Assembly (NCBI RefSeq): GCF_002262875.1 | Contig: NZ_NKYE01000015.1 | Location: forward strand, 62,001 to 126,000 | Direction of reading: 5' to 3' | DNA: 64,000 bases | Source of the DNA: Amycolatopsis antarctica | Lineage (GTDB): Bacteria; Actinomycetota; Actinomycetes; Mycobacteriales; Pseudonocardiaceae | Shown here: piece after piece, positions 35,176-41,906 of the stretch | How the letters are laid out: every line of letters starts with the position of its first letter | How positions within the stretch are numbered: the stretch's first letter is position 1 | Program-made: the position numbers and the translations under genes | Notes under the pieces: model-generated | The model's database searches: none | Told to the model about the DNA's origin: nothing | What the model saw: the letters and a program-made list of their open reading frames with translations, nothing else

Positions 35176-36360
35176 TCAGACGTGGAAGCTGCGCGGGAAG
35201 GACGGGTCGGTCAGTGCCGGGCGGGTGATCGTGAAGGCGTCGATGGGCTGGGATGGCCTGCGTTCGAGGGCCAGATCGGCGAGCAACCGCCCGATGAGCG
35301 CGGCGAACTTGAAGGCGTGCCCGGCCCCGTTCGCGACGACGATCTGCGGATGCTCGGGCAGGGTGTCGAGGATGAAGTTCTGGTCCGGCGGCACGGTGTA
35401 CAGGCAGGTCTTGGAGTAGAGCTCGGGCCCGCCGAACCGTGGCAGGTGCCGGTCGACGAACGCGGCGTACCGTTCGCGTCGCACCGGGTCCGGTTCGAAG
35501 GTGCGCTCCTCGGCGGTGGTCTCGTGCCCGCCCATGTGCTGCCCGAGCTTCGTGGCGACCTCGCCGTAGACCGGGAAACCGTAGAAGTTGTGCGTGCCGT
35601 GCCACATGAAGATCGGGAAGCGGGACGGGGCGAACTCGGCCAGGTGCGGGGTGGAGTAGTAGGTCACCTGCTCCTGCAGCACGGACAGCGGCAGCGTGAC
35701 CCCCGTTCCGGCGAGCACGCGGTTGGTCCAGGCATCGCTGGCCACGACCACCCGGTCGGCACGGAAGGTGCGGGTGTCGGTGACCACGGCGACCCCCTCG
35801 CCGTCGGGTCGTATCGCGCGCACGGGGGTGCCGGCGACGATCTCCGCACCGTGCGCGCGGGCGAGTGCGATGTGCACGGCGTTCGCCCGCGCGGCGTCCA
35901 CGATGCCCGACTCGGCCTGGTACAGCGCCTGTTCCCCGCCGTCGACGCGGAACTGCGGCCACCGCGCGACGAGTTCGTCGGCGTCGAGACGCTCGTAGGC
36001 CACCCCGTACTGGTCGAACATGTCGGTGTAGCCCTCGATGTTGCGGCTGCCGGTGGCGGCGCCGCGGCGCGCGACCCGGTCCTCGACGACCAGCCCGCCG
36101 GTACGGGTGACGATCTGCTGACCGGATTCGGCCTCGACCTCGTCCCAGGCTTTGTACGCGGGCGCGGCGAGCGCCGCGTAGTGCGGTTCGTGCTGGGCAA
36201 GCCGGATGATCCGGGAGTGGTCCTGTGAGGCGCCGCGGTGGTGCCCCAGCTCGAACTGCTCGATTCCCAGTACGCCCGGCCCCAGTTCGGACGCGAGCCG
36301 GTACAGCGCGGACGAGCCCAGCCCGCCACAACCGATGACGATCACACGATAACTGTCCAC
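35176..36360 (-). CDS. Monomeric sarcosine oxidase-type flavoprotein
   Basis: 394 residues. The N-terminal dinucleotide fold reads VIVIGCGGLGSSALYRLA. Cys319 in KTCLYTVPPDQNFILD is the usual site of covalent FAD, and Lys271/His275 (KLGQH) fit the active site of the MSOX/N-methyltryptophan-oxidase family. Expected reaction: N-methyl amino acid plus O2 gives amine, formaldehyde and H2O2. GTG at 36360 follows GGGAG. It is the first gene of the operon, divergent from the LysR gene 150 bp away. Confidence 0.92.
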   Translation of the reverse strand: MDSYRVIVIGCGGLGSSALYRLASELGPGVLGIEQFELGHHRGASQDHSRIIRLAQHEPHYAALAAPAYKAWDEVEAESGQQIVTRTGGLVVEDRVARRGAATGSRNIEGYTDMFDQYGVAYERLDADELVARWPQFRVDGGEQALYQAESGIVDAARANAVHIALARAHGAEIVAGTPVRAIRPDGEGVAVVTDTRTFRADRVVVASDAWTNRVLAGTGVTLPLSVLQEQVTYYSTPHLAEFAPSRFPIFMWHGTHNFYGFPVYGEVATKLGQHMGGHETTAEERTFEPDPVRRERYAAFVDRHLPRFGGPELYSKTCLYTVPPDQNFILDTLPEHPQIVVANGAGHAFKFAALIGRLLADLALERRPSQPIDAFTITRPALTDPSFPRSFHV

Positions 36361-36496
36361 TTCGGACTCCCGCTGGTGCCGGAGTTGGCCCCGGCTCGGT
36401 GGTGGGGCCGCGTCGCGGTGATCCGCGTCACGGTGCTGAGGAAAGTGTCAGCGCCATGAACTGTTCGCGTCTATCGAAGAAAAAGGCGTGTGATCT

Positions 36497-36511
36497 TGTA
36501 CATTCCGTACA
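36497..36511. promoter_or_regulatory. Palindrome over the -10 of the LysR gene
   Basis: TGTAC-attcc-GTACA, a perfect 5-bp-arm palindrome of 15 bp, ends at the A of the LysR start codon and covers the -10-like TACATT (36499-36504). It is a likely autoregulatory site. Confidence 0.45.
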
Positions 36512-37440
36512 TGATCGATCGTCGGCTGAAGGTGCTCCGGGCCATCGCCCGGCACGGGACGGTGACCGCGGCCGCCGAGGTGTGCCGGATGACCACGGCC
36601 GCGGCCTCGCATCAGATGCAGGCGTTCGGCCGCGAGCTCGGCCTCGTGCTAATGGAGCAGCAGGGCCGTGGGGTGCGGCTCACCCCCGCGGCGCGCACCC
36701 TGCTCGCCCACGGCGAGACGCTCACCGCGCAGTGGGAACGCGCGAAGGCCGACCTGGCCGCGCACCGCGCGGGCGATGTGGGTGGGCGACTGCGGTTCTG
36801 CGGGTTCTCCACGGCGGCCGCCGCCGTCGTGCCCCAGGCACTCGAACGGCTGCGGCGCGAGCGGCCGGGCCTGGAGCTACAGTTGCTGGAGACCGAGCCG
36901 GCCCGTTCCTTCGACCTGCTGGCCGCGGGCGACGCCGACATCGCCGTGGTCGTCGCGACCCCGGACATCCCGCCGGTGACCGACGCCGCCTTCGACCAGC
37001 GGGCCCTCTACGACGAGCCGCTGGACGTGCTCGTCGGGCCGGAGCACCCGCTGGTCGGCCGCGACGACGTCGCTCTGAGCGACCTCGCCGCCGACCCGTG
37101 GATCTGCAGCAATCCCGGCCACGCATACCACCAGCTCGTCATGCTTGCCTGCACCAGCGCGGGATTCGCGCCGGACGTCGCGCACTACGCCGATGAGTGG
37201 GACACCGGTGCCGCCCTCGTCTCGCGCGGTTTCGGGGTCGCTCTGGTGCCACGCCTGGCCGAGCTGCCCCACCGCCACGACACCCGGCGGATCGCGGTCG
37301 GTGTCCCCCCGGTGCCGATCCGCCGGGTCATCGCCGCGGTCAGGGCGGGCTCGCAGGAGCAGCCCACGATCGCCGCCGGTCTCGACGCGCTGCGGCAGGC
37401 ATGCGCCTCTCTGTCGATGACCCTGGCCGGACCCGGCTGA
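36511..37440 (+). CDS. LysR-type regulator of the amine-oxidation operon
   Basis: 309 residues: an N-terminal helix-turn-helix (LKVLRAIARHGTVTAAAEVCRMTTAAASHQMQAF), then a substrate-binding periplasmic-type domain (GRLRFCGFSTAAAAVVP onward). ATG at 36511 is chosen over a GTG at 36490; TACATT lies 6 nt upstream, so the start is probably leaderless. It is divergent from the sarcosine oxidase/Rieske operon and probably activates it in the presence of its substrate. Confidence 0.9.
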   Translation: MIDRRLKVLRAIARHGTVTAAAEVCRMTTAAASHQMQAFGRELGLVLMEQQGRGVRLTPAARTLLAHGETLTAQWERAKADLAAHRAGDVGGRLRFCGFSTAAAAVVPQALERLRRERPGLELQLLETEPARSFDLLAAGDADIAVVVATPDIPPVTDAAFDQRALYDEPLDVLVGPEHPLVGRDDVALSDLAADPWICSNPGHAYHQLVMLACTSAGFAPDVAHYADEWDTGAALVSRGFGVALVPRLAELPHRHDTRRIAVGVPPVPIRRVIAAVRAGSQEQPTIAAGLDALRQACASLSMTLAGPG

Positions 37441-37618
37441 GCATGTCCGATGTGGACTTTCGGCGCCGGGTGGCGCCACGAGCACGATCGGTTACCTGCC
37501 AACGAAACGTTCAGAAAGTCGATACGTTTGTCCCTGACCGGTCCGGCCGGGTTGCCGGGCGGGGGCCGGTTGCGGTGAACTGGGTAGCGGTGAACTGGAT
37601 ATCGGAGGAGTGGACGTC

Positions 37619-38422
37619 ATGGCGTGGAGCACTCGCGAAATCGCCGAGCTCGCGGGCACGAGCGTGCGGGCGGTGCGGCACTACCACGAGGTCGGTCTGC
37701 TCGCCGAGCCCGAGCGCGGCTCCAACGGCTACAAGCGCTACGGCGTGGCGCACCTGCTTCGGCTGCTGCGGGTCAAGCGGCTGACCGACCTCGGACTCTC
37801 CCTCTCGCAGATCGCCGAGATGGGCGACGACGACGAGCACCCGCACGAAGCTCTGCGCACACTCGACGCCGAACTCGCCGAGACGATCGAGCGGCTGCAG
37901 CAGGCACGAGTGGAGCTGGCATCGATCCTGCGACAGGGCACGCCGACCGACCTGCCGGCCGAACTGGAGCTGACCTCGGCCACCGTGGAAACCGACATGA
38001 CCGAGGCCGACCGGTCCTTCATGGTGGTGCTGACCCGGGTTCTGGGCCCGGAGGGCCTGCAGGCCCACGCGGACCTGCTGCGCGACGGTCTCGCCAATCC
38101 GGTGTACGCAGCGTTCGAGAACCTGCCCGAGGACGCGGACGACGAGACCTGCCAGGACCTCGCCGAGCGGCTGGCCCCGTACGTCCGCGCGATGTTCGCC
38201 GACCACCCGGGCCTGCGGACCGCGAGCGCCGACGCGCCCCGCGGAACGCGCTTCGCCAACAACACGATGAACACGGCCATCCGGGACCTCTACAACGCCG
38301 GTCAGGTCAAGGTCCTCGGACTCATGGGGCCGTTGCTCAAGGCCTCGCCGCCCGACAAGCCGGCCACCGATCCGGCACCGGCCGAGACACCGCGGCCGGA
38401 GTCCCAGGAACCGGTGGCCTGA
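37619..38422 (+). CDS. MerR/TipA-type regulator, third paralogue
   Basis: 267 residues: AWSTREIAELAGTSVRAVRHYHEVGLLAEP, SNGYKRYGVAHLLRLLRVKRL, a coiled coil with DAELAETIERLQQARVEL, and a divergent C-terminus (YNAGQVKVLGLMGPLL) with a Pro-rich tail. ATG at 37619 follows GGAGGAG. Unlike its paralogues at 1445 and 27560, I see no clear 19-bp-spaced MerR promoter upstream. The adjacent PRC-barrel gene may be unrelated. Confidence 0.88.
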   Translation: MAWSTREIAELAGTSVRAVRHYHEVGLLAEPERGSNGYKRYGVAHLLRLLRVKRLTDLGLSLSQIAEMGDDDEHPHEALRTLDAELAETIERLQQARVELASILRQGTPTDLPAELELTSATVETDMTEADRSFMVVLTRVLGPEGLQAHADLLRDGLANPVYAAFENLPEDADDETCQDLAERLAPYVRAMFADHPGLRTASADAPRGTRFANNTMNTAIRDLYNAGQVKVLGLMGPLLKASPPDKPATDPAPAETPRPESQEPVA

Positions 38423-38583
38423 CCTCTCGGGCGACGCCGCCCGATCCATGGGAGGTGCCCGGCTACCGGGCGGTCGGCTCACCTTGTCCCGGCGGGAGTG
38501 CCGGAACGACCTCGACGCTGCGCCGGAACCGCCGGTGCCCGATCATGTGGTCACGGATTTCTTCCATCAGGAGTGGAGTCACC

Positions 38584-38940
38584 ATGTTTGTGGCAGAGAA
38601 CATCTCGGACTGGTGCGGCCTGACGGTGGTCGACGCCGATGGGGACAAGATCGGTGAGATGGACTCCATCTACTTCGACACCGCGAGCGACCGTCCCGCG
38701 TTCGCCACGGTGAAAATCGGCATCATCGGACGGCATCGCCTCGTGTTCGTGCCGCTGGACGGCGCGACGGTGAGCCCGAAGCAGGTGCGGGTGCCGGTCG
38801 GCAAGAGCCAGGCGAAGGACTCGCCCGCGATGGACACCGACGGCGAACTCCTCGCTACCGAGGAGGCGGCGATCTTCGACCACTACGGACTGGTGTATCA
38901 CCCCGGAGTGAGCGGGGAACGCCGACTGGCCCGGCGATAA
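38584..38940 (+). CDS. PRC-barrel domain protein
   Basis: 118 residues. The PRC-barrel strands are visible (WCGLTVVDADGDKIGEMDSIYFDTASDRPAFATVKIG, then RHRLVFVPLDGATV), ending in a short helical tail. These small proteins bind RNA, protein or ligand in diverse ways; the job is unknown. ATG at 38584 is preceded by GGAGTGGAG. Confidence 0.82.
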   Translation: MFVAENISDWCGLTVVDADGDKIGEMDSIYFDTASDRPAFATVKIGIIGRHRLVFVPLDGATVSPKQVRVPVGKSQAKDSPAMDTDGELLATEEAAIFDHYGLVYHPGVSGERRLARR

Positions 38941-38967
38941 GCGCGCACCGTGCCGGCGCGTGCGTCC

Positions 38968-39002
38968 GTGCACAGTGGACATGACGTCCGTACACAATGG
39001 AC
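38968..39002. repeat. Two adjacent near-copies of the palindrome
   Basis: GTGCA-CAG-TGGAC (38968-38980) and GTACA-CAA-TGGAC (38990-39002), 9 bp apart, each one base from GTCCA-N3-TGGAC, in the gap after the PRC-barrel gene. Confidence 0.45.
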
Positions 39003-39050
39003 GCTTCGGCCGGTTCCGGTCGCCCGGCGGGACGGGCGCGCGCCGCCGGT

Positions 39051-39419
39051 TCAGTCGTTCTGCAGGTTGGCCCGGCAGGAGGCGTTGCCCTCGCCGTCGA
39101 CGTTCTGCTCATGGTAGGTCTCGCCGTCCACGATGATCCGGCACACCGTCCCGGGGGCTGCACCGGTGACGTCCAGGTCGTTGAAGCCGAAGCCCACGTT
39201 CGCCGTGCGCTGCCACGGCAGTCGCTCCATTGCCGACGGGGGCGCGACGCTGCCGTCGTCACCGGCGAACCTCGACGAGACGGTGGCCTGCCCGGGCCCC
39301 TGCACCTCCATTCGGACGTCCCAACTGGATCCAAACAGGCCGCAGCCGCTCAGCGATGCCGTCGCGGCGGTGACGGTGGCGGCGAGTACCGCTGTCCGGA
39401 GGTGGTGGTGGGCGGGCAT
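39051..39419 (-). CDS. MmpS-like lipoprotein
   Basis: 122 residues. A signal with lipobox LSGC (Cys near 26) is followed by a beta-rich domain with RLPWQRTANVGFGF and CRIIVDGETYHEQNVDGEGNASC, which matches the MmpS/Ig-like transport-accessory fold (RLPW, then C-x-I-x-VDG and a second Cys). ATG at 39419. No MmpL partner gene adjoins. Confidence 0.7.
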   Translation of the reverse strand: MPAHHHLRTAVLAATVTAATASLSGCGLFGSSWDVRMEVQGPGQATVSSRFAGDDGSVAPPSAMERLPWQRTANVGFGFNDLDVTGAAPGTVCRIIVDGETYHEQNVDGEGNASCRANLQND

Positions 39420-39620
39420 CGCTGAACTCCTTCTGCGGGCATTCCGGTGGCACGATGAGGTGTGCCGCGCCGGGGGGACGCGGCCGGCGACAGTGACGAT
39501 CGCCGACGACGGTGCCCCGCACCTCGGCCGAAAGGCCGATTCCGAGCGTGCCTGTCGTCCGAAAGGCCGGGATGTCGGGGCCGGCGTCGCGGAGTCACGG
39601 ATGTCCCGGCCTGCCCGCTG

Positions 39621-40145
39621 TCATCGGGCCGCGCTCGTGACGGGCGGACCGCGCTGTGCCGGGTGGTGCCCGGCAGGGCTCGTCCGGTGCGGCGTTACTC
39701 GACGGGTCCGGCCACGCCGGCACGCCCCCGTTCTCCGCACGGCGTGTCCCCGCCATGGATGCCAGCCGCGGCAGAGCACGTAGGCGAGTCCGGTCGCCGC
39801 CACCAGGATGAGGTCGATCCACGCGGTCGTCCGGGCGCCGGGAGCGTCGCCGAGCGTGAACGCGAGCACGCAGACCGCCGCCTTGTGGACGAGCAGAAGT
39901 TCCCAGATACCCGGCGCCCGGCGTGGCCAGGCGGCGAGGATGGCCCACAGGCCCGCGAAGACGGTGTAGCCGAAGGTCCGCCAGCCCTCGACGAGAAGAC
40001 GTTCGTCGGACGTGCCGGGCATCGCGGTGACTCCGTCGGCGAACGCGAGCAGCGTGCTGGCGGCGGCGAGGGTCATCAGGCCGCGGCCGAGCAGGTCGGC
40101 TCTTCGGCTCGGTACGGCCGGACGGGTGGTCGATCCGATCGGCAT
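39621..40145 (-). CDS. Integral membrane protein, four helices
   Basis: 174 residues with about four hydrophobic segments (LLGRGLMTLAAASTLLAFADG onward) and a basic, low-complexity C-terminus. ATG at 40145 lies 20 bp after the stop of the next membrane protein, so both are in one operon divergent from a TetR gene. No family was recognised beyond general resemblance to DoxX/DUF-type small membrane proteins. Confidence 0.7.
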   Translation of the reverse strand: MPIGSTTRPAVPSRRADLLGRGLMTLAAASTLLAFADGVTAMPGTSDERLLVEGWRTFGYTVFAGLWAILAAWPRRAPGIWELLLVHKAAVCVLAFTLGDAPGARTTAWIDLILVAATGLAYVLCRGWHPWRGHAVRRTGACRRGRTRRVTPHRTSPAGHHPAQRGPPVTSAAR

Positions 40146-40165
40146 GGCGGTACGCCCCCTCGTCC

Positions 40166-40516
40166 TCAGCGCTGACGGTCTCGGCGGTGGACGGCGAGAA
40201 GCAGCACGGCGGACACGCCGGTGATCAGCACGACGAACGCGGGATGGATGTCCTTGGACAGGCTCGGTGCACCGTCGGCACGGGTGAGCCACGCCAGGAG
40301 CGGGATCGCGTACGTGACGGCGAGCAGAACGGCCGCCGCGCGAACGAGCCGATCGCGGGTGCGGAGGACGGCACCGGCCAGCGCGATCGCCACCGGGATG
40401 ATCGCCAGCATCGCGAACTGGCCGAGAACCATGATGGGGACCGCCCACGCGGCGATGGTCACCGGCAGCGGAACGCTTCCTCGCGAGTGAGCCAGTGCGT
40501 CGGACGTGATGGTCAT
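40166..40516 (-). CDS. Small membrane protein
   Basis: 116 residues with three hydrophobic segments (LPVTIAAWAVPIMVLGQFAMLAIIPVAIALAG, AAAVLLAVTYAIPLLAWL, AFVVLITGVSAVLLLAV). ATG at 40516 follows AAGGGG. It is the first gene of a two-gene unit under probable TetR control; the function is unknown. Confidence 0.78.
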   Translation of the reverse strand: MTITSDALAHSRGSVPLPVTIAAWAVPIMVLGQFAMLAIIPVAIALAGAVLRTRDRLVRAAAVLLAVTYAIPLLAWLTRADGAPSLSKDIHPAFVVLITGVSAVLLLAVHRRDRQR

Positions 40517-40571
40517 GATGGTGACCCCTTCGAGGTAGGTGGACACACGGGAAGCGAGTGCGTGTTGGGAA

Positions 40572-40601
40572 AGTTAGACTATATAACTGTGGAAAGCAGT
40601 T
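40572..40601. promoter_or_regulatory. Overlapping dyads, candidate TetR operators
   Basis: AGTTA-N7-TAACT (40572-40588) and AACTG-N7-CAGTT (40585-40601), each 17 bp with 5-bp arms, overlap by 4 bp in the divergent gap between the membrane-protein unit and the TetR gene. TATATA-like DNA at 40580-40585 may be a -10. Confidence 0.5.
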
Positions 40602-40662
40602 CCAGGGTTACGTGATAGCTTCCGGCCGGTAAGCAGCCGGGCGGAGATGTCAGGAGGTGGCC

Positions 40663-41319
40663 GTGGCAGAGTCCGAGACGACGACCCCGCGCGAGCGTTA
40701 CCGGATACAGGTGCGTTCGGAGATCAAGGGCCACGCCTGGGAGCAGATCGCCACGGCGGGAGCGTCCGCGCTCTCGCTGAACGCGATCGCCAAACGGATG
40801 GGCATGAGCGGCCCGTCCCTGTACCGGTACTTCAGCGGCAGGGACGACCTCATCACCGAACTCATCAGGGACGCCTACCGAAGCCTCGCCGACGCCTTCG
40901 AGGCGGCGGCCGGACGCGGTGCCGACCTCGTGGCGCTGGCGGGGACCCTGCGAAGGTGGGCCCTGGACGACCCTCATCGATACCTTCTCGTCTACGGCAC
41001 GCCCATTCCCGGTTACCACGCGCCGCAGGACGTCACCGCGATCGCGGGCCAGATCCTGGCCACCCTGCTCGACGCCTGTGCCGCGCTGCCCTCGGACGGT
41101 CCGGTCACACCCTTCGTCGAGCACCTCGAAGAGCATCGGCGATGGGTGGGCGAGCATCCGGCCTCGTCCGCGGCCCTGCGCACGGCGCTGGCGTTCTGGA
41201 TCCGGCTGCACGGGGCCCTGTCCCTGGAACTCGCGGGACACTTCACCGGGATGGAATTCGATCCGGCGCTGCTCTTCGCGGCCGAGGTGGACGACCTGAC
41301 CGGCCGGACGGCGGACTGA
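40663..41319 (+). CDS. TetR-family repressor
   Basis: 218 residues. The N-terminal HTH reads KGHAWEQIATAGASALSLNAIAKRMGMSGPSLYRYFSGRDDLITELI; the C-terminal domain resembles TetR_C_13-type (RWALDDPHRYLLVYGTPIPGY). The GTG at 40663 fits the AGGAGG site; an upstream in-frame GTG overlaps that site. It is divergent from the membrane-protein pair at 40166-40516. Confidence 0.88.
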   Translation: MAESETTTPRERYRIQVRSEIKGHAWEQIATAGASALSLNAIAKRMGMSGPSLYRYFSGRDDLITELIRDAYRSLADAFEAAAGRGADLVALAGTLRRWALDDPHRYLLVYGTPIPGYHAPQDVTAIAGQILATLLDACAALPSDGPVTPFVEHLEEHRRWVGEHPASSAALRTALAFWIRLHGALSLELAGHFTGMEFDPALLFAAEVDDLTGRTAD

Positions 41320-41358
41320 GGGCCGGCCCGTAGTCGAGGCCGGGTCCGCGACAGCTCG

Positions 41359-41371
41359 GTCCACAGTGGAC
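41359..41371. repeat. GTCCA-CAG-TGGAC palindrome (exact copy)
   Basis: Exact copy, a 6+6 form GTCCAC-A-GTGGAC, between the TetR stop and the furA promoter. Confidence 0.6.
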
Positions 41372-41408
41372 GGTGCGGGTGACGGCGCGCGAGGAAGCGT
41401 CCGGATTC

Positions 41409-41437
41409 TTGATTGACTCCAGAAAACCTGCGAGACT
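41409..41437 (+). promoter_or_regulatory. furA promoter with FurA-box-like sequence
   Basis: TTGATT (41409-41414), 17 bp, GAGACT (41432-41437). The segment TTGATTGACTCCAGAAAA resembles, from memory, the AT-rich FurA-binding site described upstream of mycobacterial furA (TTGAC..ATTCCAGAAAA). The GTG of furA is 8 nt downstream, so leaderless autoregulated transcription is likely. Confidence 0.6.
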
Positions 41438-41444
41438 GCGCCGC

Positions 41445-41876
41445 GTGCCCACGCCCACGGACTTCGAGCGCATGCTGCGCGGGGTCGCCCTGCGGGTGAC
41501 GCGCCCCCGGGTGGCGGTTCTCTCCGCGGTGCACGGCCACCCGCACGCCGACACCGACTCGATCATCGGTGTCGTGCGCGAGGATCTCGGCACAGTGTCC
41601 CACCAGGCCGTCTACGACGTGCTGCGCGCGTTGACCGGCGCGGGCCTGGTGCGGCGCATCGAGCCCTCGGGCTCGGCGGCACGGTATGAGGCGCGGGTGG
41701 GGGACAACCACCACCACGTCGTGTGCCGGTCGTGCGGCGTCATCGCCGACGTCGATTGCGCCGTCGGTCCCGCGCCCTGTTTGACTGCGTCCGATGATCA
41801 TGGTTTCGCGATCGACGAGGCCGAGGTCGTCTTCTGGGGCCGGTGCCCCGACTGCTCCACCACGCTCGAATCCTGA
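41445..41876 (+). CDS. furA: FurA-type redox/iron-responsive repressor
   Basis: 143 residues. The winged helix reads VTRPRVAVLSAVHGHPHADTDSIIGVV and SHQAVYDVLRALTGAGLVRRIE, with the regulatory metal site DNHHHVVCRSCG and a second CxxC (RCPDCS). Position directly before katG with a 30-bp gap is the classical furA-katG arrangement, in which FurA represses both genes until oxidised. The GTG at 41445 is probably leaderless. Confidence 0.92.
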   Translation: MPTPTDFERMLRGVALRVTRPRVAVLSAVHGHPHADTDSIIGVVREDLGTVSHQAVYDVLRALTGAGLVRRIEPSGSAARYEARVGDNHHHVVCRSCGVIADVDCAVGPAPCLTASDDHGFAIDEAEVVFWGRCPDCSTTLES

Positions 41877-41906
41877 GCACACCGTTCCGATCCCGAAAGG
41901 ACTACC

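Noticed and set aside
37441..37618. MerR-type 19-bp-spaced promoter before the third MerR paralogue
   Set aside because: No pair of hexamers at 19 bp with a dyad in the spacer; CCGG-rich palindromes there have the wrong geometry.
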